DNA from: Arachnia propionica
Lineage (GTDB): Bacteria; Actinomycetota; Actinomycetes; Propionibacteriales; Propionibacteriaceae
NCBI RefSeq assembly: GCF_003932785.1
Contig: NZ_RQYT01000005.1
Coordinates: 62,001 to 126,000 of the forward strand
DNA length: 64,000 nt
Direction: 5' to 3'
Of this stretch, positions 51,274-60,423 are shown piece after piece. Each line of letters starts with the position of its first letter. Positions within the stretch are counted from its first letter, which is position 1. Under the pieces are notes generated by a model. That model saw only the letters and a program-made list of their open reading frames with translations. It was not told the origin of the DNA and did not search any database. A program made the translations under genes and the position numbers.

Positions 51274-54200
51274 ATGAACAAGAGGGCGTGCGGCAAGGTG
51301 CTCGCGGCGGGGATCGTCGCTGCCCTGTCCGCCACGCTGTTCCCGGTGACGGCGCACGCCGCGCCGCAGGTGGGGATGACGATGACCGTTTCCCAGGACG
51401 GTACACCCGACTGGGATGGTGACAGCGACCCGGGAAACGACTCCGCTCCGAGTAATGGGATCGTACGTGTCAATGACACCGTCACCTACCGGATGCAGTA
51501 CAACGTCAACGACACCGCCGGGGGAGGGGTGGCGGTCGACAACGTGACGATCAAGCTGAAACTTCCCAAGGGCTTGTTCATCGAAGCACTTCCTGGGGTG
51601 TGTTCCGGGCGTGGCTCACAGTTGACCCCGACCTCGATGCCGAGCCCATCCCTGCCGCTCACCGCGAATTCCGTCAATGAACTTCCTGAGCAGGAACTCG
51701 TCTGCAATGTTGGGTCCAAGACCAACGCCTCGGACTCCCTCTCCCTCAGCGCCAAGGTGAGCAACCTGGTGCACAACGGCCAGCAACTCGCCCCGATCTC
51801 CGCAGAGATCACCGCAGACGGGGCCACGCCGGTCCAAGCTCCTGACCTGCCGAAGGTCACTGCATCCTCGCGTCTCAAGTGGGACATCTCCAAGAACAGT
51901 GTCGCCTTGGTGGAAAACCTCGGCTACATCTACGGTCCCACCAACGACGCCTGTCCGTGGGCACCGACCAAGGTCTGCAAGCTGACGGCCTACACGGCCC
52001 TGCTCTCGGCACCTGCGGGTGGCAAGGGAGCGATGCCCGCCATCGGCGACATCACCTTCACCGATGACCTGTCGCCCCGCGCCATGTATCCGGGGCTTCA
52101 GGAGGAGCAGTACCAGAGGATGGAGGCCGACCTCGAGCGTTACGGTTCCCGGATCTACCCCTTCGACTCGTACTACTCGGCACCGGCCCCGAAGATCGGG
52201 GTCCGCGGTTCCACGGCGGTCAACGCCGTTCGTGACTCGGGCACCGTCGCGATCAACCAGGAGAGCCCTGGAAAGCCGGCGAAGTTCGTCGTGAAGAACG
52301 CCGACACCTCGCTCATCACCTACCCGTCCCAGGTGGTTCTGCCTGCCAAGCAGGCCATCCCGGGCACCAACGCCTACGCGTTCGTCACCTCCTTCACCGT
52401 CTACACCCCGATCGAGACCATCAGGGACTTCGGGACCCAGTCCGGAACCACGTGGACCCTTGCGACACGCAACGCTTACACCGAGCTCGACATCAAGGGT
52501 TTCGAACCTGCCCGCGATGTCCAGACCATCGCGGATCAGCCGGCCTTCAACGACTACCGAGCCACCACGCCGAACATCTCCATCGGCAATGGCTTCTCCA
52601 AGTTCTTCACCGGGGTGCCGGGAGAGCCCATGAACACCCCAGCAGCTGAGTTCTCCAAGGGGGATTCCGCACTCGGCAGCGGGCTTCCGGGCAACACGAC
52701 ACTCCGCTCCGGCACCTCCACCGTCGCCCCTGATCAGAAGGTGCAGTCCCAGATGCTCATCGTCGCGTCGAACCCCGCACTGCCGGGGAAGGTCAGCGCC
52801 GTGATGTGTGATTCCTGGGACAACACTCGACTCCACCTCGAGGCCAGGGACGTGCCCCGGTCCACGGACCCGGGTACCGGACTGCAACAGGTGCCCTCGA
52901 ACGGCGCTCCCGTGTGGATCTCGGGATACAGCAATGTCCTTCGCGGAAACGTCACGACCTATGCACGTGAGGCCTCCGAGGTGCCTGCGTACAAGGTCCA
53001 GTACTCCGCCACCCCGGGTGGGCCGAGCGCGGCATCCGAGTGCGGCGAGGCCGCGGGCCCGTGGTACGACACGCCCGAGGAGGTCCCGGGCAACGACGAG
53101 GCGAAGAAGGCCCAGAAGATCTACACCGGTGTCGGCAGGGTCCGGGTTCACCTGGTCATTCCGGAGCCGGTGAGCAATGACTCACTTCTCGGCAGCGGAA
53201 TCCGTCTGATCGTCGCCACCAGCCTGCGAGTGGCGGTCAATGACCTCCCGTCCGGGGACATCCTGCCGAACTACGCCTCGGTCAAGCGGGTGAACTTCGA
53301 GGAACTGTCCATGGAACAGGTGCTCAATCACGCTGATCGATGGGGCCGCAGCTTCTACGACAAGGAGACCCATCGGGGACAGTACGGCGACCGTGTCATC
53401 AAGTCGTTGTCCCAGGTGCGTGTGACCAAGCAGGTGCGTCGCGGCACCTCGGGAGAGTTCAGCAAGACCCCGCCCCAGGTGACCGGTAGCAGCACCGAGA
53501 ACGAGGCGAACATCGTGCAGTGGCGGCTGAAGCCGTCACTGACCTCTCCGGCTGCTGCTCCCGGCCTCACCCAGGAGGTCTGGGTGGAGGACTGCCTGCC
53601 CGCAGGATTCCACTTCGCGGATGCTTCCTTGCCGCCCGCCCTCGTCGTCGAGGGGTCGACCCCGGGTGACTCCAAGCTCTCCGGGGGCAAGCAGTGCGGT
53701 CCAGGAGCCACCTACCTCCGCTGGGTGTTGCCGGCACAGGCCGTCAACGCCGACATCCCCGAGATCATCGTGACCTCTGAGGTGTCCCCCGCCGTCAAGG
53801 ACGGGGTGTACCAGAACACCGTGCAGGTGTGGGCCGACGGGGACAACTCCTTGGCGACCCTGCGTCAGGATTCGGCTGAGGCGAAGGTCACCAACATCGC
53901 TGGCATCAAGCTGGAGAAACTGGCCCTCACCCCTGTGGTGCAGGCCAATCGTTCCGGTCAGACCACCGACGAGGTGAACCGGTGGCGGATGCGCATGACC
54001 AACACGCTTCCCAGCCCGGATGACCGGGCCATCTCCGACCCAGTGTTCATCGATGTCCTGCCTCGCCATGGGCTGGGACAGAGCTCCTTCAACGGCACCT
54101 TCTCGTTCGTCGGGGCCACGGTCACGAAGTACACCATGGGGGCCCAGGGCGAGGGCGACCCCGGGCAGGTGAAGATCCACTACACCGCATCCCCCGATGT

Positions 54201-57200
54201 GGCCATGGACCCGAACGACCCCTCCAACGGGGCCGATGGTGGCACCACGTGGTGTGACGCTCCGGCTGGCGGACAGGTGGTCAGCGGGACCGGGACCTGT
54301 CCGGCGGTGGCCTCGGAGGTGACCGGGTTGCGTGTGACCAAGCCGGGTGCGTTCCCCGCCGACCATGTCATCGAGGTGGAACTGTCCATGAAGGGCGTCG
54401 ACAACGCGGAGGGCGATGTCTATTCCAACGTCACCTTCGGTCGCGCCACCGGCCTGGCCCTCCCGGTCGGACCGATCACCCGCAATGAACGGGTCATCGG
54501 TTCCACCGTCGGCGACCACGCCTGGTTCGACATGAACGAGGATGGCCTGCAGGATGCCGGGGAGCCGGCAGCCTCTGGACTCCGGGTGACCCTCACCGGC
54601 AAGGATGACCTCGGAAACGACGTCAACCTCTCCACCACCACGGGTGATGACGGCCGTTATGAGTTCGCCAACCTCCGTGCGGCAGGTCCCGATGGCTATG
54701 TCGTGACCTTCGAGAAGCCCGATGGGGCGACCTTCACCACCAAGCAGGCCGGGTCCGACACCACCGTCGACTCCAATGTGAACCCCGATGGGGTTGCCGA
54801 TGCGATCAGACTGGGGGTGAATCAGGATGATCCGAGCGTTGACGCGGGCTACGTTCTCAAGGGCGGATTGCAGGTGAAGAAGATCGTCTCGGGTGTCGGG
54901 GTCGAGGCCTTCGCCCCCCAGGATGAGTACACCTTCAACGTCACCTGCAGCGTGGGTGGCAATCAGGTCGTCAACCGAGACGTCACGGTTGCCTACCAGG
55001 CTGGTCAGACCGAGTTCACCAGTGAGGAGATCGGGGACCTCCCGGTCGGTGCCGAGTGTGTGGTGACCGAGACCGCTGCGGGTGACGCGGACCCGACCGG
55101 GACCGCGCCCACCAGGAACGTGACGATGACCTGGAACAAGGACACGAAGACGGCTTCCGCCCTCGCCGATGTCACGAACTACTACTCGGCCGGGCAGCTG
55201 TCGGTGACGAAGGTCCTCGACGGCGACGCCGCTGCGGTCGCGGAGGCAGGCGCAAAGCAGTTCACCGTCCACGTCACCTGTGTCAAGGGTGACGAAGCGG
55301 CCACCGCCGCCGTGGTCGCCGAGGGTGATGTCGTCATCACCGGTGCCGGGACCGAGGTGCTGAAGGACCCGCAGGGTCTTCCGGTCAAGCTCCCGCTCGG
55401 GGCCCGGTGCTTCGGCGTCGAGACCGGTACCGGTGGCGCGGTGACCTCCGTCGTGGACCACACGGATTTCAACTCCGCCGTCCAGGTGACGGGTGGTACC
55501 CCGGATGCCCCGGTCGAGATCGGACTCACCGCGACCAACACCTTCAAGGACCCCAGGGTCTCGATCACGAAGGCCGTCAAGGATGCCGTCCAGCAGGATG
55601 GTGACCAGGCCCGGATCAGCTACGACATCGTGGTGAGCAACGACGGTGAGGTGCCCACCACCTACACCCTCGATGACACCTTCGCCTTCGGCGAGGGGAT
55701 CGAGGTCCAGCAGGTGGCCCCTGTCGTCGCGGCCCCCGGCACGATCACCCCGTCGGCCGAGTTCAACGGCCGTGACAAGGCCAACCTCGTCACGGATCAG
55801 GCGATCGGTGTCGGCGATCGGCACACCTACACGGTGACGGTGCTCACCCGGGTGCCCGCAACGATGACGGAGACGGCCACGGACTGCACCCTCGACCAGG
55901 GGGAGAACGGTACGGGTCTGCGCAACAACGCCGCGCTCACCCATCGGGGGACGCAGCAGAATGCCGAGGCATGTGCGGCCGTGCAGTTGCCCAGGCTCGA
56001 ACTGACCAAGACCCATCGGGACTTCGTCCAGAACGGCGAGAAGGTGGAGATCGTCTACGACGTGAAGGTCACCAACCCCGGTGCCGTCAACACCACGTAC
56101 TCCCTGACCGACACCCTGAAGTTCGGTGACGGGATCACGGTGGAAACCGCCAGGGTCGAGGCCGTCGATCCGGTCCGGATCGTGCCACTCGGCACCGATT
56201 TCGCCGGCGCCACTTCCCTCAAGCTCACCGAGGATCAGGCGATCAAGGCCGGCGAGAGCCACACCTTCACCATTCGGGTGACGGGAACCGTCGCCGAGAC
56301 GATCACGGCTCAGGCGAAGGACTGCCAGGTCGATGGCGGTGAGAACGGCTCCGGGCTGCTCAACGAGGCCGATGTCACCTGGCCGGGCGGGCCGCTCAAC
56401 GCCAACGCCTGCGAGCAGGTCAAGGTTCCCGGCAAGCCGAGGGTCGCCAAGGAGGTCAAGGAGTTCGAGCAGCAGGGGGCCGACGCCACCATCACCTATG
56501 AGGTGAAGGTGACCAACCCCAGCGAGATCGACGCCACCTACAGCCTCAACGACGAGTTGAAGTTCGGTGAGGGTGTGGCCATCGCTGAGGTGGCCGCCGT
56601 CACCGCCACGCCGGACACACTCGTCCCCGCCGCCGACTTCAACGGCGTCGACAGGACGAACCTGGTGACCAACCAGACCATCGAGGCAGGCGCAAGCCAC
56701 GTCTTCACGGTCAAGGTGAAGGCCAGCGTGGCCGCAGCCATCGTGGCTGAGGCCCAGGACTGTGAACTCGGAGCGGCCGAGGCCGGGACGGGTCTGCTCA
56801 ACCGGGCGACCATGACCACCGGCGGTGAGGCCACCGAGGTCACCGCCTGCGAGGCCGTCCGGAGGCCGGGCAAGCCGCTCGTGACGAAGGCGGTGAAGGA
56901 GTTCGTCCAGCAGGGTGAGGAGGCCGACATCAGCTACGAGGTGAAGGTGACCAACCCCAGCGAGTTCGACAGCACCTACACGCTGGTCGACGAGCTGAAG
57001 TTCGGCGAGGGCGTGACCGTGGTGCCCGGCTCGGTGACGGTTGCCGTCGATCCCGCAGCGGTGGTTGCCGATGCCGCCTTTGACGGCGTGGCGAGCACCA
57101 CGCTGGTCACCGACCAGCCGCTGGCCGCCGGTGCCACCCACACCTACACCGTCAAGGCAAGGGCTACCGTGGCGACCACCATCACCGCGGAGGCCAAGAA

Positions 57201-59226
57201 CTGCGAGCTCCAGGGCGCCGAGGCGGGGACGGGTCTGCTCAACCAGGCCACCATGACCACCGGCGGCGAGGCCACCGAGGTCACCGCCTGCGAGCCGCTC
57301 CGGACTCCCGGCGACATCACGATGACCAAGCGCGCCGTGGCCTTCGAGCAGGACAGCCAGGACGCCTCCATCACCTATGAGGTGAAGGTGGTCAACCCGA
57401 GCGAGTTCGACGCGACCTACACCCTGGTCGACGAGCTGAGGTTCGGCGAGGGCGTGAGTGTGGTTCCCGGCTCGGTGACGGTTGCCGTCGAACCGGCTGC
57501 CGTGACGCCGAAGGCGGACTTCGACGGCGTGACGAACACCACCGTGGTGGCAGACCAGGCCATCGCCGCCGGTGCGACGCACACCTACACCGTCAAGGTC
57601 AAGGCCAAGGTGGCGCTGACCGCCACCGAGGAGGCCCGGGAGTGTGAGCTCCAGGGCGGCGAGACCGGCACTGGTCTGCTCAACCAGGCGACGATGACCA
57701 GCGGCGGCAAGACGGTCGAGGCCCGCGCCTGCGAGCCCGTCGGGTTGCCCGTCGTGGAGATGGCGAAGACCCATCGCGACTTCGTCCAGGACAACGACAA
57801 GGTCGCCATCACCTACGACGTGAAGGTCACCAACTCGGGAACCGTTGCGACGACCTACTCGCTCGACGACACCTTGCGGATCGGTGAGGGGATCACCGTG
57901 GACACCGTCGAGGTGGCGGCAGTGGATCCCGCCGAGGTGAAGCCGGCTGCTGACTTCGATGGCCGGGGCAAGCTCCGCCTCGTCACCGATCAGCGGATCG
58001 AGGCCGGGGCCACCCACACCTTCACCGTCAAGGTCACGGGCAAGGTCGCGGAGACCATCACGGCCGAGGCCAAGGACTGTGAGCTGGGTGCCGGTGAGAC
58101 CGGTACGGGTCTGCTCAACGAGGCCGATCTCACATGGGCTGGTGGCAACCTCAACGACACGGCCTGCGAGCCGGTCAAGGTGCCAGGCAGGCCGCAGGTC
58201 AACAAGGTGGTCACTGATTTCGACCAGCAGGGGCAGGAGGCTGCCATCACCTACGAGGTGAAGGTGACCAACCCCAGCGAGTTCGACGCCTCCTACACCT
58301 TGACCGATGCGCTGAGCTTCGGCGAGGGCGTGAGCGTGGTGCCGGGTTCCGTGGCCGTGACGGCCGAGCCGGCCGAGGTGACTCCTGCTGCCGAGTTCGA
58401 CGGTGTGGTCCACACCACCCTGGTGACCGACCAGGCCATCCCGGCGGGTGCGGTGCACACCTACACGATCAAGGCCCGGGCCGAGGTCGGGGTGAACGCC
58501 TCAGAGGCCGCCCGGGACTGTGAGGTCCAGGCCGGTGAGAACGGAACCGGGCTGCTCAACCGAGTCGAGATGGTGGTCGACGGTGAGTCGCAGACCGCGG
58601 AGGCCTGCCGCCCCGTGGCGGTGCCCGAGTTGGCGCTCACCAAGACCCAGCGGGACTTCGTCCAGGACGGTGCCGCCGTGGCGATCACCTACGACGTGAA
58701 GGTCACGAACACCGGTGGTGTTGTCACCAGCTACTCGCTCGACGACACCCTGAACTACGGCGAGGGGATCTCGGTTCGCAGCGTTGAGGTCTCGGCTGTC
58801 GACCCGGCCGACCTCGAGGTCGCCGCCGATTTCGACGGTCAGTCCAAGCTCAGCCTCGTGAGGGATCAGCAGATTTCCTCGGGTGCCACCCACACCTTCA
58901 CCATCACCGTGAAGGGCCGGGTCGGCGAGGAGGTCACCGCAGCCGCGGCGGAGTGCGAACTCCAGCCGGGTGAGAAGGGCACGGGCCTGCTCAACGTGGC
59001 CGACCTCAGCTGGATCGGTGGGGAACTCACCGACCGAGCCTGTGAGCCGGTGACTCCACTCCCGCCGAGGCCTGAGCCGTCGCCGGAACCGTCCCCCACG
59101 CCCACCCCGGTGCCGTCGCCTGAGCCGGTCCCGACTCCGGCGCCCTCTCCGGAGCCGACCCCGGTGAAGCCGGTGAAGCCGGAGCCGCCGAAGGTGCGCC
59201 CGGGTCTGCCGAGGACCGGTAGCTGA
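51274..59226 (+). CDS. Giant secreted repeat protein (DUF11-like repeats) with terminal LPRTG motif
   Basis: This 2650-residue protein is probably a cell-surface adhesin or matrix protein. From the N-terminus: Sec signal peptide (residues 1-29, cleavage after TAHA), about 1050 residues of beta-rich sequence in which conserved-domain repeats were not recognised, an SdrD B-type domain (about 1080-1195: GDHAWFDMNEDGLQDAGE), two DUF5979-like domains (about 1198-1424), eight DUF11-like repeats of about 146 residues (1425-2592), a Pro-rich stalk (PEPSPEPSPTPTP and related), and the C-terminus PGLPRTGS immediately before the stop. LPxTG normally is followed by a hydrophobic helix and a basic tail that sortase needs; both are missing here in every frame, because a terminator follows at once. 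Start: ATG 51274 is chosen for signal peptide length; GTG 51265 (with AGAAGGA upstream), ATG 51241 and ATG 51166 are alternatives. Confidence 0.85.
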   Translation: MNKRACGKVLAAGIVAALSATLFPVTAHAAPQVGMTMTVSQDGTPDWDGDSDPGNDSAPSNGIVRVNDTVTYRMQYNVNDTAGGGVAVDNVTIKLKLPKGLFIEALPGVCSGRGSQLTPTSMPSPSLPLTANSVNELPEQELVCNVGSKTNASDSLSLSAKVSNLVHNGQQLAPISAEITADGATPVQAPDLPKVTASSRLKWDISKNSVALVENLGYIYGPTNDACPWAPTKVCKLTAYTALLSAPAGGKGAMPAIGDITFTDDLSPRAMYPGLQEEQYQRMEADLERYGSRIYPFDSYYSAPAPKIGVRGSTAVNAVRDSGTVAINQESPGKPAKFVVKNADTSLITYPSQVVLPAKQAIPGTNAYAFVTSFTVYTPIETIRDFGTQSGTTWTLATRNAYTELDIKGFEPARDVQTIADQPAFNDYRATTPNISIGNGFSKFFTGVPGEPMNTPAAEFSKGDSALGSGLPGNTTLRSGTSTVAPDQKVQSQMLIVASNPALPGKVSAVMCDSWDNTRLHLEARDVPRSTDPGTGLQQVPSNGAPVWISGYSNVLRGNVTTYAREASEVPAYKVQYSATPGGPSAASECGEAAGPWYDTPEEVPGNDEAKKAQKIYTGVGRVRVHLVIPEPVSNDSLLGSGIRLIVATSLRVAVNDLPSGDILPNYASVKRVNFEELSMEQVLNHADRWGRSFYDKETHRGQYGDRVIKSLSQVRVTKQVRRGTSGEFSKTPPQVTGSSTENEANIVQWRLKPSLTSPAAAPGLTQEVWVEDCLPAGFHFADASLPPALVVEGSTPGDSKLSGGKQCGPGATYLRWVLPAQAVNADIPEIIVTSEVSPAVKDGVYQNTVQVWADGDNSLATLRQDSAEAKVTNIAGIKLEKLALTPVVQANRSGQTTDEVNRWRMRMTNTLPSPDDRAISDPVFIDVLPRHGLGQSSFNGTFSFVGATVTKYTMGAQGEGDPGQVKIHYTASPDVAMDPNDPSNGADGGTTWCDAPAGGQVVSGTGTCPAVASEVTGLRVTKPGAFPADHVIEVELSMKGVDNAEGDVYSNVTFGRATGLALPVGPITRNERVIGSTVGDHAWFDMNEDGLQDAGEPAASGLRVTLTGKDDLGNDVNLSTTTGDDGRYEFANLRAAGPDGYVVTFEKPDGATFTTKQAGSDTTVDSNVNPDGVADAIRLGVNQDDPSVDAGYVLKGGLQVKKIVSGVGVEAFAPQDEYTFNVTCSVGGNQVVNRDVTVAYQAGQTEFTSEEIGDLPVGAECVVTETAAGDADPTGTAPTRNVTMTWNKDTKTASALADVTNYYSAGQLSVTKVLDGDAAAVAEAGAKQFTVHVTCVKGDEAATAAVVAEGDVVITGAGTEVLKDPQGLPVKLPLGARCFGVETGTGGAVTSVVDHTDFNSAVQVTGGTPDAPVEIGLTATNTFKDPRVSITKAVKDAVQQDGDQARISYDIVVSNDGEVPTTYTLDDTFAFGEGIEVQQVAPVVAAPGTITPSAEFNGRDKANLVTDQAIGVGDRHTYTVTVLTRVPATMTETATDCTLDQGENGTGLRNNAALTHRGTQQNAEACAAVQLPRLELTKTHRDFVQNGEKVEIVYDVKVTNPGAVNTTYSLTDTLKFGDGITVETARVEAVDPVRIVPLGTDFAGATSLKLTEDQAIKAGESHTFTIRVTGTVAETITAQAKDCQVDGGENGSGLLNEADVTWPGGPLNANACEQVKVPGKPRVAKEVKEFEQQGADATITYEVKVTNPSEIDATYSLNDELKFGEGVAIAEVAAVTATPDTLVPAADFNGVDRTNLVTNQTIEAGASHVFTVKVKASVAAAIVAEAQDCELGAAEAGTGLLNRATMTTGGEATEVTACEAVRRPGKPLVTKAVKEFVQQGEEADISYEVKVTNPSEFDSTYTLVDELKFGEGVTVVPGSVTVAVDPAAVVADAAFDGVASTTLVTDQPLAAGATHTYTVKARATVATTITAEAKNCELQGAEAGTGLLNQATMTTGGEATEVTACEPLRTPGDITMTKRAVAFEQDSQDASITYEVKVVNPSEFDATYTLVDELRFGEGVSVVPGSVTVAVEPAAVTPKADFDGVTNTTVVADQAIAAGATHTYTVKVKAKVALTATEEARECELQGGETGTGLLNQATMTSGGKTVEARACEPVGLPVVEMAKTHRDFVQDNDKVAITYDVKVTNSGTVATTYSLDDTLRIGEGITVDTVEVAAVDPAEVKPAADFDGRGKLRLVTDQRIEAGATHTFTVKVTGKVAETITAEAKDCELGAGETGTGLLNEADLTWAGGNLNDTACEPVKVPGRPQVNKVVTDFDQQGQEAAITYEVKVTNPSEFDASYTLTDALSFGEGVSVVPGSVAVTAEPAEVTPAAEFDGVVHTTLVTDQAIPAGAVHTYTIKARAEVGVNASEAARDCEVQAGENGTGLLNRVEMVVDGESQTAEACRPVAVPELALTKTQRDFVQDGAAVAITYDVKVTNTGGVVTSYSLDDTLNYGEGISVRSVEVSAVDPADLEVAADFDGQSKLSLVRDQQISSGATHTFTITVKGRVGEEVTAAAAECELQPGEKGTGLLNVADLSWIGGELTDRACEPVTPLPPRPEPSPEPSPTPTPVPSPEPVPTPAPSPEPTPVKPVKPEPPKVRPGLPRTGS
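55549..59052 (+). repeat. Eight tandem DUF11-like repeats of about 438 bp
   Basis: Repeats begin near 55549, 55990, 56437, 56872, 57307, 57748, 58186 and 58621. Type A (VKEFxQQG start, ITYEVKVTNPSEF) and type B (THRDFVQ start, YDVKVTN, TTYSL) follow in the order: first unit divergent, then B A A A B A B. Each has two cysteines, one in a DCxL/ECEL motif and one in the final AC(E/A) motif, about 38 residues apart, so each may be closed by a disulfide. DNA identity is highest between units 3, 4 and 5, suggesting recent duplication there. Confidence 0.85.
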
Positions 59227-59231
59227 CGAGA

Positions 59232-59265
59232 AACCCCGTGGGTCCCGAGGGACCCACGGGGTTTT
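59232..59265 (+). terminator. Rho-independent terminator of the giant gene
   Basis: A perfect 14-bp stem (59232-59245 with 59250-59263) with a 4-base loop and a run of T residues (59262-59265), starting 6 bases after the stop codon. It would also slow transcription from the opposite tRNA. Confidence 0.92.
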
Positions 59266-59268
59266 CCG

Positions 59269-59345
59269 TGGTGGGGCGTGCGGGGCTCGAACCCGCGACC
59301 CAAGGATTATGAGTCCTCTGCTCTGACCGGCTGAGCTAACGCCCC
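59269..59345 (-). tRNA. tRNA with CAT anticodon (tRNA-Met, or tRNA-Ile2)
   Basis: On the minus strand: acceptor stem GGGGCGT with ACGCCCC, D-arm TAGCTCAGCCGG, anticodon stem/loop GGACTCATAATCC (anticodon CAT, plus-strand 59309-59311), T-loop GGTTCGAGCCCC, discriminator A and encoded CCA. An elongator Met is most likely; a lysidine-modified Ile2 cannot be excluded from the sequence. An initiator is excluded because positions 1-72 pair. Confidence 0.85.
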
Positions 59346-59356
59346 GACAGGCCAAC

Positions 59357-59362
59357 AGAGTA
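59357..59362 (-). promoter_or_regulatory. -10 element of the CAT-anticodon tRNA
   Basis: TACTCT on the minus strand, about 11 bases before the mature 5' end. No clear -35. Confidence 0.35.
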
Positions 59363-59445
59363 CATCCAAGGTCCGGTGGACGAGTCATGCCGGGCCCGGA
59401 GGTGGGACACAGCCCTGGCACAGCTTCGGTCACGACCGTTGAGGC

Positions 59446-60423
59446 ATGACCAACACAGCATCCTCCAAGCCCTCCCGCCGCACGGTGCTCCTGGGCGCTG
59501 CCGGAGCGGTCGGCCTGTCCGCCGTCGGTGGTGCCGCATGGGCCCTGGACCGCTTCCTCATCGAGCACGCCGACGTCACCTCGGCCTCCGAGTACGAAGG
59601 TCTGCCCGGCACCCGGTCCAGCATCGCCGTGAACACCGCAACCAGCAGCACGGCCAGCTCCGGTGACGGCGTGATCGACGGCTTGACCTACACCTCCTCC
59701 GACCGGCAGGTGACGATCACTGCCCACAGCTCCGGAGAAGGTGACACGGCCTTGGCCTGGTACGTCGCCGACGTGCAGCTCAGCGACGCAACCCTGCTGG
59801 AGAGCGCCTTCGCCAAGGACACCTTCGGCACCAACATCATCGACCTGCCCTCCTCGATCCTGGCCCAGGTGGGTGGCCTGTTCGCCATCAACGGCGACTA
59901 CTACGGATTCCGGGACACCGGAATCGTCATCCGCAACGGGGTCGCGTTCCGGGATGAACCCGAGCGGCAGGGACTGGTGCTCATGCGTGACGGGTCGATG
60001 ATCAGCTACGACGAGACGAGCACGAATGCCGCGCGGCTCATCGCCGACGGGGCCTGGCACACCTTGTCCTTCGGCCCCACCCTGGTGGATGGTTCAGTCG
60101 CTGTGTCGGGCATCGACGAGGTGGAGGTGGACACGAACTTCGGGAACCACTCCATCCAGGGCAGGCAGCCGCGCACCGGGATCGGAATGATCGAACCCAA
60201 CCACTTCGTCCTCGTGGTCGTGGATGGTCGCAGCTCCGGGTACAGCAACGGGATCACGATGGGCGACTTCGCGTCCTTGTTCGTCGATCTCGGGGCCCGG
60301 GTCGCCTACAACCTCGACGGCGGTGGCTCCTCAGCCATGGTGTTCAACGGTTCCCTGGTCAACAACCCACTGGGCCGCAACAAGGAGCGGGGAACCTCGG
60401 ACATCCTGTGGATCGGTCGGTGA
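59446..60423 (+). CDS. Secreted phosphodiester glycosidase family protein (NAGPA domain)
   Basis: The 325-residue product has a signal with a twin-arginine-like start (SKPSRRTVLLGAAGAVGLS) and then a NAGPA-type domain: FAINGDYYGF, NGVAFRDEP, RQPRTGIGM and the C-terminal YNLDGGGSSAMVFNG and NNPLGRNKERGTSD, the hallmarks of this family. These enzymes trim sugar phosphodiesters; bacterial members are often linked to exopolysaccharide. Its TGA overlaps the glycosyltransferase GTG, so the two are one unit. Confidence 0.9.
   Translation: MTNTASSKPSRRTVLLGAAGAVGLSAVGGAAWALDRFLIEHADVTSASEYEGLPGTRSSIAVNTATSSTASSGDGVIDGLTYTSSDRQVTITAHSSGEGDTALAWYVADVQLSDATLLESAFAKDTFGTNIIDLPSSILAQVGGLFAINGDYYGFRDTGIVIRNGVAFRDEPERQGLVLMRDGSMISYDETSTNAARLIADGAWHTLSFGPTLVDGSVAVSGIDEVEVDTNFGNHSIQGRQPRTGIGMIEPNHFVLVVVDGRSSGYSNGITMGDFASLFVDLGARVAYNLDGGGSSAMVFNGSLVNNPLGRNKERGTSDILWIGR

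Noticed and set aside
53536-58458. A very long open frame on the minus strand opposite the giant protein gene
   Set aside because: It mirrors the coding strand's strong third-position GC bias; it has no ribosome-binding site, no recognisable domain and a composition of Arg/Gly/Asp/Val/His typical of antisense shadows.
55549-59052. Tandem repeats as a CRISPR-like or satellite array
   Set aside because: The period is about 438 bp and stays in frame within one coding sequence; there are no short direct repeats with unique spacers.
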